This document shows positions 22,723-35,486 of a stretch of 64,000 bases of DNA, piece by piece. The DNA is from Vitis vinifera (lineage: Eukaryota; Streptophyta; Magnoliopsida; Vitales; Vitaceae), in the NCBI RefSeq assembly GCF_030704535.1, contig NC_081810.1, forward strand, positions 496,501 to 560,500. The letters are read 5' to 3'. The notes beneath the pieces were generated by a model. The model saw nothing but the letters and a program-made list of their open reading frames with translations. It was not told the origin of the DNA and made no database searches. How positions within the stretch are numbered: the first letter of the stretch is position 1; the number at the start of each line of letters is the position of its first letter. Both the position numbers and the translations under genes were made by a program.

Positions 22723-25700
22723 TTAGTCCTCTAAACTTGACATACTTGAGTCTTGGAATAACTGAGGATGCTTTTCTCTCATCTCTTCTTCTAACTCCCA
22801 AGTGGCCTCTCGGATACTATGATTGCTCCACTGGACCTTTACCAACTTGACAACAGCATGTCGTAGTACCTTATCCATCACATCCACAATTTGAACGGGT
22901 ACCTCTTCATAGGTCAAGTCCTCAAAAATTTGAATAGGCTCCAACTCCACAACATGAGAAGGATCATAAATATACTTCCTTAGAGTCGAAACATGAAACA
23001 CATTATGAACCTTAGACAGGCTTGGGGGTAAGGCTACTTTATATGCCAAAGTGCCTACTCTTTCTAATATTTCAAACGGACCCACAAAACGAGGACTAAG
23101 TTTTCCTTTTCTCCCAAATCTCATCACAGACTTCATAGGTGAAACTTTCAAGAACACATGATCACCCACCTCAAACTCCAAATCTCGCCTACGCTGATCA
23201 GCATAACTCTTATGTCTACTTTGAGCTGCTTTTAATCTTTCTTTAATCAAAGCAACTTTTTCAACAGTCAACTGCACAAGTTCAGGCCCCAATAGTTTCC
23301 TTTCTCCAACATCATTCCAACAGATAGGAGATCGACATTTCCTACCATACAATGCCTCAAAAGGTGTCATCCCAATGCTAGCTTGAAAACTATTGTTATA
23401 GGCAAACTCTACTAAAGGCAAATGATCATCCCAATTACCTTGCAGGTCCAAAATACAAGCTCTCAACAAGTCTTCCAAAACCTGAATTACCCTTTCTGAT
23501 TGGCCATCAGTTTGAGGATGGAAAGCAGTACTAAAACTCAACTTAGTGCCCAAAGCTTTTTGTAGACTATGCCAGAATCTAGAAGTGAAACGAGGATCTC
23601 TGTCAGACACTATAGAAACTGGTACTCCATGCATTCTCACAATCTCCTTCACATAAAGAGAAGCTAAACGATCTAAAGAAAAGTTGACTTTCATAGGCAA
23701 AAAGTGAGCAGACTTTGTCAACCGATCAACAATCACCCAAATAGCATTATTACCCCCTAAGGTTCTTGGCAATCCTATCACAAAATCCATGGTAATATGC
23801 TCCCACTTCCACTCAGGAATAGCAAGTGGCTGCAAAGACCCTGCTGGTCGCTGATGTTCAGCCTTCACCTGTTGACACATTAAACACTGAGCCACAAATT
23901 GTGCAATATCACGCTTCATACCTGACCACCAATAGTTTTGCCTCAAATCCTTGTACATCTTTGTCCCTCCTGGGTGGATTGCAAACTTGGAACAATGAGC
24001 TTCCTCTAAAAGCTCCCTCCTTAAGTCTTCATCATTTGGGACACAAAGTCTAGTCCCAAATCTCAAGATCTTATCATCTGACAAAACAAAATCAGGCTTA
24101 CTGCCCCTCTTAACTTCCTCCATAACTTGCACTAATCGGGAATCATTCTTTTGTAGGGTCTTAATTCTCCCAACTAAGTCTGGTTGTACTCTGAAATTTG
24201 CTACAAGTGCTCCTAAGCCCATAACTCGAAAGTGGACTTGTAAACTCCTCAACTCTTCAAGTAACTGCCTTTGACAACCTCTAATAGCTGCTAGAGAACC
24301 AACTGACTTCCTACTCAAGGCATCAGCTACAACATTCGCCTTCCCAGGATGATACTGAATAATACAATCATAGTCCTTAAGTAGTTCTATCCATCTTCTC
24401 TGTCTCATGTTCAACTCCTTTTGGGAAAATAGATACTTCAAACTCTTATGATCTGTGAATATCTCACAAGTTTCACCAAAAAGAAAATGTCTCCAAATTT
24501 TAAGTGCAAAAACCACAGCAGCTAACTCCAAATCATGAGTAGGGTAATTCCTTTCATAAGGCTTCAACTGTCTAGAAGCATAAGCTACAACTCTTCCATG
24601 CTGCATAAGAACACAACCCAAACCCTGATGAGAGGCATCACTATACACCACAAATCCTCCTGAACCTGAAGGGATAGTCAAAATAGGAACTGACACTAAT
24701 CTATTCTTCAACTCTTGGAAGCTACATTCACAATCATCAGACCACTCAAACTTAACTCCCTTCTGTGTCAACTTAGTTAAAGGTAGGGCAATCTTAGAGA
24801 ACCCTTCTATAAACCGCCTATAGTAACCAGCAAGTCCCAAGAAACTTCGAATCTCAGTCACAGTACTAGGTCTTCTCCAATTAGCTACAGCATCTACCTT
24901 GCCAGGGTCAACTGAGATGCCATCATTACTTACCACATGCCCAAGGAAAGAAATTCGGTCTAACCAAAACTCACACTTCTTCAGTTTAGCATACAACTGC
25001 TTATCTCTGAGGGTCTGTAATACAATACTCAAATGACCCTCATGCTCCTCTCTACTTCTTGAGTATACCAAGATGTCATCTATAAAAACCACCACAAACT
25101 GATCCAAATAGGGTTTGAATACCCTATTCATCAAGTCCATAAAAGCAGCAGGTGCATTAGTCAAACCAAAAGGCATAACAAGAAACTCATAGTGCCCATA
25201 CCTAGTTCGAAAAGCAGTCTTGGGTACATCTTCCCCTCTAACCCTCAACTGGTGATAACCCGATCGAAGATCTATCTTAGAGAACACACAAGCACCTTGT
25301 AGCTGATCAAACAAATCATCAATCCGAGGAAGGGGATACTTGTTCCTCACTGTCACCTTATTCAACTCCCTATAGTCAATGCAAAGTATCATTGAGCCAT
25401 CCTTCTTTTTCACAAATAGAACAGGAGCTCCCCAAGGCGAAACACTAGGCCTGATAAAACCCTTGTCTAATAACTCTTGAAGCTGAACTTTCAACTCCTT
25501 AAGCTCCACAGGTGCCATCCTGTATGGGGCCTTAGACATAGGACCTGTTCCTGGTACCAGATCAATGGTGAACTCCACCTCTCTCTCTGGTGGCAAGCCA
25601 GGCAAATCCTCTGGAAAGACATCAGGATACTCCCTTACTATGGGTATGTCTTCCAACTTCAAATCACTTTCATTACTCATCACACTCGCCAAAAATCCTT

Positions 25701-27129
25701 GGCAACCCTTCTTGAGCAAGCTACTAGCTCGCAAGGCTGAGATCATACGCAGTGGTCTGTCCACATGCTTCCCTTCAAAGCTAAACTTAGGCTGACCAGG
25801 AATACTAAATGTCACTCTTTTCTCAAAACAGTCAACAGAGGCATGGTAGGAAGCTAACCAATCCATACCCAAAATCACATCAAAATCCTGAAGGTCAAGG
25901 AGTACTAAATCAACTGGCATTTCCCTATAACCAATCATCACAATACAATTTCTAAGCATTCTACTGGCCACAACAGAATCTCCCACAGGAGTAGCAACAA
26001 TCAAATCAAAGTCCATGCTAGCAACAGGCAAACCCAACAAACCAGCAAAAGATACTGAAACAAAAGAGTGTGTTGATCCAGGATCAATCAAGACTCTAGC
26101 AAATAAGGTGTGGATTCGGAGAGTACCTGTCACCACATCAGAAGTGGCCTGAGCATCTCGATGAGTCATAGCAAACACCCGTCCTTGGGCTTTGGGTTTC
26201 TGTTTATCCTCCTTATTTTCCTCTTTAGGCTTCCCAGTGATGAACTTCCTATTCTCTGGACAATCTCTGATCAAATGTCCTTGCTTCCCACAACCAAAGC
26301 AAGCTCCAGTCTCTCTATAGCATGGCCTACCCCCATGCTTCTTACCACAAGTAGGACAAGCCCCATCTAAATTCTGCGTTGTCTTCCCTTTATTCTGATT
26401 TCTTCCTGATGTAGACCTTCGCTGTGCTTGATTACCATGAGCACCATCACTCCTATTTCGTTTCCTTTGTTGTTCTCTATACTGATGAAGCTCCTCATTA
26501 TCTTTCTCTGCTATAAGGGCTCTGTCAACAACCTCTGAATAAACACCAAGCTTCAGAATAGATATCTTGTTCTTCAAATAAGGCTTCAAGCCATCCTGAA
26601 ACTTTAATGTCTTTTCCTCCTCTGTAGCAATCAACTGTGGGGAAAAACGTGATAACTCTGTAAATTTGGCCTCATATTGAGCCACAGTCATATCCCCCTG
26701 TTCCAAACAAATAAACTCTCCCATCTTCTGCCGCCTAACACTGTCAGGGAAATACTTCTTGTAGAAAGCCTCCCTAAATTGTCTCCATGTTATGGGTCCC
26801 TGATCCTCCAAAAGTCTCCTAGTCATACGCCACCAATGATCTGCCTCTTTATCTAACATAAAAGCTGCATAAGAGGCTTTTTGCTCCTCAGAGCAATCTA
26901 TGACACCAAAGAATTTCTCCATCTTAAGGATCCAAGCCTTTGCCTCTGTGGGATCTGTAGCACCAGAAAAGTAAGGAGGACCCAATTTCTTGAAGTCATC
27001 AAAAGAGCTACCCCTAGAAGATGAAGACTGTCCCTGAACATTAGTCCCAACAGCTCGAGCTTGGCGTTCAACTAAACCAGCTAGTGTCCCAAGATACCTA
27101 TAGATCCCTTCTGCACTCACGGGAGGCAA
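22723..27129 (-). CDS. Gag-pol polyprotein of the chromovirus, 1468-codon frame
   Basis: One long frame with, in order: gag (about residues 45-220), a CCHC zinc knuckle (277-290, [14 protein letters not shown]) and an aspartic protease ([11 protein letters not shown]). Reverse transcriptase follows ([20 protein letters not shown]), then RNase H ([15 protein letters not shown]). Integrase comes last, with an HHCC zinc site ([17 protein letters not shown]) and DDE core stretches ([28 protein letters not shown]). A chromodomain-like C-terminus ([20 protein letters not shown]) is typical of chromoviruses of the Tekay/Del group, which target heterochromatin. The first Met in this stretch is not the natural gag start: the nested element splits the gag region, and the start side lies near 33.8 kb. 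Treated as a fossil with one large break in gag. Confidence 0.93.
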   Translation of the reverse strand: MPPVSAEGIYRYLGTLAGLVERQARAVGTNVQGQSSSSRGSSFDDFKKLGPPYFSGATDPTEAKAWILKMEKFFGVIDCSEEQKASYAAFMLDKEADHWWRMTRRLLEDQGPITWRQFREAFYKKYFPDSVRRQKMGEFICLEQGDMTVAQYEAKFTELSRFSPQLIATEEEKTLKFQDGLKPYLKNKISILKLGVYSEVVDRALIAEKDNEELHQYREQQRKRNRSDGAHGNQAQRRSTSGRNQNKGKTTQNLDGACPTCGKKHGGRPCYRETGACFGCGKQGHLIRDCPENRKFITGKPKEENKEDKQKPKAQGRVFAMTHRDAQATSDVVTGTLRIHTLFARVLIDPGSTHSFVSVSFAGLLGLPVASMDFDLIVATPVGDSVVASRMLRNCIVMIGYREMPVDLVLLDLQDFDVILGMDWLASYHASVDCFEKRVTFSIPGQPKFSFEGKHVDRPLRMISALRASSLLKKGCQGFLASVMSNESDLKLEDIPIVREYPDVFPEDLPGLPPEREVEFTIDLVPGTGPMSKAPYRMAPVELKELKVQLQELLDKGFIRPSVSPWGAPVLFVKKKDGSMILCIDYRELNKVTVRNKYPLPRIDDLFDQLQGACVFSKIDLRSGYHQLRVRGEDVPKTAFRTRYGHYEFLVMPFGLTNAPAAFMDLMNRVFKPYLDQFVVVFIDDILVYSRSREEHEGHLSIVLQTLRDKQLYAKLKKCEFWLDRISFLGHVVSNDGISVDPGKVDAVANWRRPSTVTEIRSFLGLAGYYRRFIEGFSKIALPLTKLTQKGVKFEWSDDCECSFQELKNRLVSVPILTIPSGSGGFVVYSDASHQGLGCVLMQHGRVVAYASRQLKPYERNYPTHDLELAAVVFALKIWRHFLFGETCEIFTDHKSLKYLFSQKELNMRQRRWIELLKDYDCIIQYHPGKANVVADALSRKSVGSLAAIRGCQRQLLEELRSLQVHFRVMGLGALVANFRVQPDLVGRIKTLQKNDSRLVQVMEEVKRGSKPDFVLSDDKILRFGTRLCVPNDEDLRRELLEEAHCSKFAIHPGGTKMYKDLRQNYWWSGMKRDIAQFVAQCLMCQQVKAEHQRPAGSLQPLAIPEWKWEHITMDFVIGLPRTLGGNNAIWVIVDRLTKSAHFLPMKVNFSLDRLASLYVKEIVRMHGVPVSIVSDRDPRFTSRFWHSLQKALGTKLSFSTAFHPQTDGQSERVIQVLEDLLRACILDLQGNWDDHLPLVEFAYNNSFQASIGMTPFEALYGRKCRSPICWNDVGERKLLGPELVQLTVEKVALIKERLKAAQSRHKSYADQRRRDLEFEVGDHVFLKVSPMKSVMRFGRKGKLSPRFVGPFEILERVGTLAYKVALPPSLSKVHNVFHVSTLRKYIYDPSHVVELEPIQIFEDLTYEEVPVQIVDVMDKVLRHAVVKLVKVQWSNHSIREATWELEEEMREKHPQLFQDSSMSSLED

Positions 27130-29039
27130 ACCCTCAACTGGAGGTTGTAGACCCTCAATTTTGTTCCTTTAGCACATGTCTTTAAATTCATTTTCAGTGC
27201 TCCACAGTAGTTCCTTGGTGGCCCATGGCTACTCATACCACTTACCTTTTTTTTGAGTCACCTCAGAAACTTTGGTTGAGGGATTATCTGACCCCTTATT
27301 GTGATCATTGGCAACCCTAATTTAGACTTAGGCTTTTCATTCATTTTTAGGATAGCTTTTAGGGTAGCTCATTTAGGCACCCTAGATCCACTTGGGCACT
27401 CTAGGCCCATTTAGGCACCCTAGGTCACCTTTAGATGTTTCTGCATGGTTTGTATGGTTGCATGACTCGTATTTTCGCATAGTTGCGTGGCTCGTGTTTT
27501 TGCATGGTTGCATGACTCATATTTTTGGTGGTTTCATGGCTCGCATGGCTTGCATGTGGTTGACTTTTATTTTTTGCTTTAATTATTTTTTATTTTTTAT
27601 TTTTTTAGGTGCGTGATTTAAATTTCTCTTGATTTTCAATTTCATGATATTTATTAATTTTAATCTTTATTTTATTTTATTTTTATTTTATTTTTTGCAT
27701 GAGGAAACGGTTGTCATCTATTTGGAGGGAAGATCACCAAAATTTTAGAGAAAGGAAAGTGACAGCTGCATTATTTTATAAAGTTACCTCCACCATGCAT
27801 ATAGGGAAGACACAGCCATGAGGAAAAGGAAGGTTGCTGCCCATAGAAGAATATATGGAAACTTCCATACAAAAAGGATTTTTTAGAGAGATGCAATCTC
27901 CATGGACGGAGATACATGGAAAGCAAGGGGGGATTCTTTGGAGGGTCAGAGGGATAGGTGCACAGGAGGGAGAAAAGGGGGACTGGCAGACGCACTGGAG
28001 GAGGGGGAGGACGACGCATTGGAGGAGATTTTTTTTAGGAGAGGAAGGAAAAAAGAGAGCTTTTCTGGATTGTGAGAGGAGGATTCTTTTTCGATGGCAG
28101 ACGCATTGGAGGATTGGGAGAAATTCTGAGGATTTTTGAGGAGAAAGCACAAAGGAGCAGGAAAGGAGCAAGTGCAATCGAGATCATCCAGGTATTTTTC
28201 TCTCGTTACTTTTGGAATTCTTACCCATATTTGATTTTTCTTCTGTATGTTCGTTTTAATGTTTAATACAATGTTCTTTGGTATGGACGAAGAGGGCCAC
28301 AAAATTGTTTGTTGATATTGGTTATTTGCTAGTTTGCCTCGAATCTGTTCCTGATCATCCTCCCACCGATCCGAGCCTATTGAATGAAATTTGAAATAAG
28401 GCTTTCATGAGTTCCTCAGTTTTATTTATTTATTTTTTCTGTGTGTTGTTTTCGTTCTTTATACTCTGTTTTCTCGGTTGCATCCCTCTGTTCTTTATGA
28501 GGGATTTTGGGTGCATAATCGTAAGTGCTTCACCAAGTGATAATGCCTGCTGAAACTCTGATACCGAAATTTGGAAGCTTTACATTGGTTGAGACATGGG
28601 TTACCAGAAAAGTGGTGAATATGTGGTCTGAATTTCTTCAGCTTTGGGTCCCGCTAACACTCCATAACTGGAGCTTATTTTATGAATCGGGGTCGATCGT
28701 GTGAGAAGCGTGTAGAAACGGGACAGGTAACCAGATGACATGCTGAAGTTTTATGGAGAGAATATCTCATTGCTTGTGAACCCCGCTTGAAGTGGTCCTG
28801 TCAGAGTGATTTAAGATATGCAGCCTCATCGATCCTAGAAAATTGGTAGAAGACCTTCAGTTATGAAGAAGACCACTAAGACATCTAAATAGGAGTCAAT
28901 ATTGTCAGTGAATATTATCCAGTTGATGCAAGACAGAATATCAAATCTAAAGATACAGAGAGCTCTATGAACAACCTGATATTCAGAGTCGCGATGGGTC
29001 AATTGCTGCTACCTGTTATAGAGAAGTAACAATAATTTG

Positions 29040-29269
29040 GCACTGGTGCAACTGAAAGAAGAGTACATGAGGAAATTCCCTTTCTGGAATGATCCATATG
29101 TTCTAGTGAGCTTGCTTTCTGCTAGTCGACTGCGTGGAGATGTTGTAATTGGGGAGTGTTTGGCTAAATGGCTTCTAAAACTTCAGCTTGTGACTACTTC
29201 TCCTTATGTATTATTATCAAACTTGTATGCTTCAGATAGGAAGTGGGCAGATTTAAAGAACCTGTCATC
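29040..29269 (+). pseudogene. Captured fragment: PPR protein E-domain-like stretch
   Basis: About 75 codons containing DPYVLVSLLSASRLRGDV and SPYVLLSNLYASDRKW. This is the pattern of the C-terminal E motif of plant pentatricopeptide-repeat proteins (…LLxACRxHGNVELGE…YVLLSNIYAxxxxW…). Such proteins act in organelle RNA editing and processing. Only this short piece is present, and it is fused directly to an LRR-type stretch. It therefore reflects a captured, rearranged host sequence, not a working gene. Confidence 0.7.
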
Positions 29270-29512
29270 AGCGGACAACAACTTCTCCGACTCAACTTTA
29301 GACTCAATTTCGGGGTTAGAATCAATCAAGTCTTTAGATTTCAGTCGCAACCCCTTTTCTGGTGATATGGCAGCATCATCGACAAAACTGACTAATTTGG
29401 TATCCCTTAATTTATCGTTAAATGAGTTCGAAAGTAAAATTCCAAAAGGTCTCGAGCTGTTTTCAAAACTTGAAATTCTTGACTCGCATGGGAATAAGGC
29501 TCCTAATTGAAA
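29270..29512 (+). pseudogene. Captured fragment: LRR stretch of a receptor-kinase-like protein
   Basis: Three LRR units (DNNFSDSTLDSISGLESIKS, LDFSRNPFSG, LVSLNLSLNEFESKIPKGLE) in frame with the preceding PPR-like piece. The repeat wording differs from the surrounding RLP46-like cluster, so the source is another locus. A few hundred bases on, further protein-like stretches (for example 30799-31028 and 31670-32011) follow that I cannot assign to a family. Confidence 0.65.
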
Positions 29513-32500
29513 TGGATGTGTTTTCCAGTAGACGGCAATGCTTCCCATTCAACAAAAGCAATTTATTCTTTAGAAAATTTACATGGTTCTGAAGAGCATA
29601 CCATTCTGAGTGTTGAGGATGGGTTGGAAGTGACTAGTGGTCAGATTGGCATGCCACTGATGGCAATGAAGCCCCATAGAAACTGGGAGATCAGTCTTCA
29701 CAGCATTGACACCATTATAGAGAGCAGTCTTAAGTCTCATATGGTTTTAGAGGGGAAATATTTGATGCTTTTTTTTGTATGCAGTTGCTAAGGCCTTCAC
29801 AGGATAAAGCTGATATACTTATGTTTCCCTTGAAAGCTGATCTGATAGGAAAATTACATATGATGATGATATAAGGCCTATTTCAGTATCTCTTGAATCT
29901 TTTGGACCAAGGGCACCCTTACTCAACCAGCAATGAGAGTACCTCCCACTCAGCAGATGCCACATGTAGACAGCCAATTCCTCCACAAGTTAGCCATCCT
30001 TCTGAACCTTCATGTGGACAACCCTATGGCTATCCCTCTTCTGGTCAAATTCAAGATTACCTTGCTGTTGGTTCTCTTCTTCACATGTATGACCACCTTG
30101 GTGTTTCTTCATTACTTTATTGAACAAAGTAGATAGATGGGATGAGGTTATGAAGATTATTCAGCGTGTCTAGAAACTCACGAGAAATAAGTGTGGGTTA
30201 GAAGTCAAGTTCAGAAGCAGCAGACGGTAATGCCAAGAGAATAGACCAAGCAAAGAGCCACCTGCCAGGCCAAGATGGAATCTGTCCTTCAATCTGATTC
30301 TGTTCAACACTGAAAGAGATGATTGATTAAGGCAGGATTGCACTAGAAACTCCATCTCAAGAACCTTCAAACAACCACTTCAAAAAGGGCAGTAAAGCAG
30401 ACACTGAAATCCATAGAAGCTTTTATGAGGCCGCACTTCCTATTGATGATTTAGTAGACCGGACTGCTGAGGTCCTCAACTCTTTTAAGACTTGGTGCAG
30501 TGATGTACATGGGGGTGTTGACTGAGCAGCTTGCATTCCATACAGATGCTACAGTTGGGGATTTTCTTAACTCTACCTTCGGCAATGCAACTTGTAAAAA
30601 GCCTGGATCAGACTAACAGCCTTGTACGTAAAAAAGAGATCATCTCTAAAACCATGGATGGGTTTATGGATTAACGACAGCTCTGGTATCAATTCTGGAG
30701 GTCCTGTTACAACTTCTTTACAAAATTCTTCATTTGGTAAGATGAATTCAGAAGTGTTCTAAGAGAATCAGTCAGAATCCAGGCGCAAATAAAGAAGAAT
30801 GAGTTATTCTGCTTTTTCTTTAGAAATTGAATCAAATACTGGGTCGGAGCTTAAGGTGAAACTGCAGAAAGAGCATCTCAGGCAGGAGGTTATCATGAAC
30901 TTGTATGGCTATTCTAAAGGAAGAACTAAGATCAATCTCGCTGAAACTAGTGGTAGTTCCCCAGATCATGCAGGTGATGATAATCTTAATGGGCAGCAAG
31001 CTTTTGGAACATGGGGAAATAGAAGGAGTTGAATCAACTCAAAGCAGAGCTTGTTTCTCTGAAGTTTGACAATGGCTGGTTCCAGTAATTCTGCACTAAA
31101 GCTGGGTCAAAGACTTGCATCCTGTGGTGAATCCGTTTCACTTGCTTCTTAAAGCAAAAAACCACAATTTGAAGACTCTGCAATCTGGTTAGAAAATTAG
31201 ATCCCTTCAGAGTCAACTTGCCATCCAAATTTTAAAGGTTCAGAATTTCTAGTTATTTGAGAATTTAGTGGCCTCTAAAATACCAGAAACCACAGAAGAG
31301 TCTAAACCAACTGCTGGAATGGCACTTCCACACATTTCAGTAAGGCCATTTGCCTACTACTTCATCTCGGAAAACTGCTGGGTGTGGAATTAAGAATTCT
31401 GACCTTCCAGATTTAAAATGCTAGAAGTACAGAAAATACCCAGCTTTGCAAACTGTGCTGTTTCCCACCTACGGCACTTGCTTTAGACACTACCTTAGGC
31501 CTCCACGTGATTCCAGATCTGCATCATAAAAGGACATTGTGGTGGATTTCTCACTTATGCTTCATAGTTCAGCGCAAAGATCTGAAAAGGCCTGACGAAG
31601 ATGAACTTCCCATGAATTACCAAAAAATAGACTTGACTCAAGGATAAGAAGAGAGGTGAAAGAGAAACGGTGGCTAAAGAGGCAGTCCAGATCAGTAATG
31701 GACCAGAAAGTGGGATGCTTCTGATGAGGTTTACCTTGGAGTTGCCAAACCGAGTTCTGCAGCATTTCATTCTGTCACAGTCAATGAGGGACAGTCTGGA
31801 ATTCATGAAACTGTTCCCAATAGCTCAGTCTCAAAACATTCCTCTCATTGAATTTCTAACTCTTCCAATAACTGTCAGTGGTGAGGGTGATGGGTCGACT
31901 ACCGAGGATACAGAGAATGAGCTGAATACTGTCAGGTCTTTCACGGATCATAATTATGAAAATGATACCAAAAATGCAAGATTAGTGCCCGAGCCTGCTG
32001 AGAATCTGATCTAGGAAATTGCAGTTCTGAGGCTGGAAGTGTCCGTCCGGGACAATATCTCCTTTCATTGCAGCTGAGAAGCAGAGATGCTGCAGGAGAA
32101 TTCTACAGGCTTCGAGTTGTGGATGGGGTCATCTTTGAGCCACTCAGGGGTGCACATGCAGATCTGTCTTGAACTCTTTCCAGTGTATTGAAGCATTGTC
32201 TGTTATAGATAATTTTCTGAAGCTGAAATATAAAGACTGTAAAAATTCCAAAGCTCTCAATAAGGCCGCCCCTGTGAATCTTGCATATCATGCCTATGGT
32301 ACACCTTGGTCAATCATTGTACTGTGTTAACAACCAGAATTCGGATTTCCAATGCGCCTGAAGAGAGAAGGATATGGTTCTATGAAGCACAAAAAAATTG
32401 ATTTCTATGTGTCATTTATTCTTTTGAGCAAGAGTTACATCCAAGGAAGATAGAAAAACTACAGATGAAATAGAACCTCTAGATTGCAGAGTGGTTATCA

Positions 32501-34025
32501 AACTCCAGGATTCTGCAGTAGCAGAGCTCTTTGGTCAGTCTCCTCAGCCTTTCATCAACTTCAATTACAGCAACAATTTCCTCATGCACAGAAAAACTTG
32601 TCAGACTAAAATGCTTGGAAAAAGACTTGAAATTTTGATTTGGGCACCAAAGAGAGCAAAGCGTAGTTAAGGATCCAGCATCAGCAATGCAATTCCAGTC
32701 TCAAGTGCACTCGCAAGCTCTTCTCCGTGGGGTCACCTCGGTGCACACCTCCTCCTCTGTTTGCTTCTTTGATTGGGAATTCGTTGTTTTAAATTGAATT
32801 TTCAAATCCTTTTTCAACTAAACATTTCTAGCTTTGAAAAATCCATCTTTAAATCCCTTCTAGATAATAAAACCCAGATTTTAGTAAATTTGCTGTCATT
32901 TTCCTTTTGACATGCATTTTCACTATTTTTTTTAATTTTCAACTATTTTCTTGATTTTCTCGATTTTCAACAAGCATGACTAAAATTCATGATTCCAAAC
33001 AATGGAATTCATAGAACAAACTCATGCGAAATTAATTAGGGCTTTGGTGGGGACCCCACATGCATAACACTCACTTCAATATTGTTTGCTTGATATGTTG
33101 ATTTTTTATTCTTCTTGATGATATACATGAATTTGTTTCGTATTTATTGTTGAGATGCTCTTGATTCCCATAGAGGAGTACTAGCTTGCTATCCAGGTAC
33201 GCTCTCTTCTCATCTATTTTTTAGAACTCTATGGACTTGTATGCCATTGATGACTATATCTATATTTGATGTGATTCTTGGATATCTTGATATATGCCTG
33301 ATTTGCTTGAATAAAACAAATGTCGTGTGCTACAATTCTACACTAACTTTTATGTTTTATGATAGCGCTTGAAGAGCGGTTCAGGTACGCACCCTAACTC
33401 ACCTTTATTGCAATTTGATTGTGTTTGGCATGCCACTCTTTAAAATCACCCAGCCTATTTAGGTATCTATGATTGACTGATTAATTGCCACACTTCCCTT
33501 AACTTTGTTAGTAGAGACCTCTTTAGGGCTTAGAGGGGTGCTACCTCCTAGAGGTACCTTCCCAATAAGTAACCTGATCCCCGGACTTAGACTCGGGTTT
33601 TTCAAAGACATGCTTTTTCCGAAAATTATGGAGTCACATTTTAGGGTTTTTCTTTCTTGTTTTATTTTCCCTTTAAAATAAAAATAAAATAAGTGGCGAC
33701 TCCAACTTTTTTTAAAAAAAATCAATTTTTCACAAATAAAAAGCGAGTCTCGCCGATCGAGTGGGGACGCATGTGAAAAATGCGGGTCCACAGAGGTACA
33801 TCGTCATTAGCCTGACTGTTTTGGGAAGATGCAGGTCTCCTTGGTGGCATGGTGTCCTATAAAGCAATAGGTGTAACTAAATTAGTCACTAAGAAGTCAA
33901 ATAAGCAAATCAGAATTGTAAGGAATAAAAGGAATCAGACTAGATGAAGTTGAAACTTAAACTAATACGTCACTCATCTATTCCCAAAGGTACACTAAAC
34001 AAGTTCCCATCAAGATCACAACCTA

Positions 34026-34039
34026 GTGCTTTGATACCA
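34026..34039 (-). other. Primer-binding site, initiator tRNA-Met type
   Basis: On the minus strand this reads TGGTATCAAAGCAC, three bases from the right LTR. It matches the usual plant tRNA-iMet site (TGGTATCAGAGC) with one change in the first twelve bases. Confidence 0.85.
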
Positions 34040-34042
34040 CTC

Positions 34043-35243
34043 TGTCACGCCCCAAGACCCACTCCAAGGGCGTGATGGTCATTTCACACCTCAAACCCGA
34101 AGGCTTAAAGTATAATCTGACCCAAACAATCATATTGTAACTGGATGTTACCAATTACCAAATACCTGTTCAGAGTAGCGGAACAAAATCTAAAATCCTC
34201 AAAATTCAATTTCCAAATAATTTCCAAATATCAAATGATCCAAATGAACATAACTAACAGTTAAGCAAAATCCAACATAAAATCCTAAGTCAAATCCTAA
34301 TGATGACCATTCTTCAGCCTAGCCATCACTCCTCACCTGAACTAAGAGTACTTGAAAATTTTCAACAATTGGGAATGAGCTCACAGCCCAATAAGGAATA
34401 TTAATGCAATTCATGGATCAAATATTTTCATTTCAAATAGGAGATATCAATTTTTTTTTTCTCATCAAATATCAGAGTTCCAAAAATACCAATATATTCA
34501 AAATTCAACCAACCAATTTCATATCAAATTCAAACACTTTCACATAAGATTCAATCAAATTCATTCAAGTTTCATTACTCTGGTTATCAAATATCAAATG
34601 CACAGTTAGGTGGGACTTTTCAAATGGGTGGCTAGCCTCAAATTGTTCCTGGTGGACGGAACCAAACACTACTAGTACTAGTAACCTCTAACCAAACCCC
34701 TAGAGGCTGGGGTCCAAATCAAATACATTCCCACCATGAAATGTAAAGGTCAACTATTATATCCCGTTGACAGGGCCGAATAGTCAACTATTATATCCCG
34801 TTGACAAGGGCCAAATAAACCAGAGTGATGTTTTTGTTCAAGTATTCAAATTTACACAACATAATATCTCCATATTTTGTATCATAAATAAAACAAAATA
34901 TTCCAACATAATATTTAGTCCAAAACAGTTTGATCCATGCATGGTAACAAAATATCATTTTCTTTTCCACAATTCAAAATAACATATAAAATAATTTAAT
35001 TTTATAAATATTGAATTAACTTCCCTTACCTCAAAAGAAGTCCTTGAAAGCTTGGGAGAAGAATAATTCTGAAAAAAAAAAAATCTACTCTTCACCTAAT
35101 ATAACATAAGAGAAACAATTATTACTATTTATTTATAATTTAACTAATATATTCCTTATTTAAATAAAACTAATAAATTCCCAATTTGTTTCTAATAACA
35201 CATTACTAATTTAATTAAATTACAATTTTATTTCATTATAAAA

Positions 35244-35284
<41 letters not shown>

Positions 35285-35438
35285 TAAATCTATTATTACT
35301 ATTATCTTAATTATAAATCTAAAACTAAATATTATTATTTTAATTAATCAATTCAAAAGCCATTCAATGTCTTGGGTACACCAAACCAAACCAAAAAAAA
35401 CAACTTTTTTTTTTTTTTTCATTTCCATCATCATGCTT

Positions 35439-35486
<48 letters not shown>

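Larger units (their letters stand above)
27146..33792 (+). mobile_element. Nested TG...CA element, 6.65 kb, carrying host gene fragments
   Basis: It begins TGTAGACCC and ends GGGTCCACA, near-perfect inverted ends of the LTR type. The direct repeat GAGGT flanks it exactly (27141-27145 and 33793-33797), and the outer element's gag region continues on either side. I found no retroelement proteins and, by eye, no second copy of either terminal ~1 kb inside. It is therefore a very long solo LTR, a non-autonomous large element whose LTRs have diverged, or an unusual type. Both ends are non-coding; the middle (about 28.6-32.7 kb) is a series of short protein-like stretches on the + strand, including PPR and LRR pieces. 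Strand is assigned from these fragments. It is younger than the chromovirus it sits in. Confidence 0.75.

Noticed and set aside
23826-26370. Plus-strand open frames opposite the gag-pol frame
   Set aside because: They are shadows of the minus-strand polyprotein, which has unmistakable RT, RNase H and integrase motifs.
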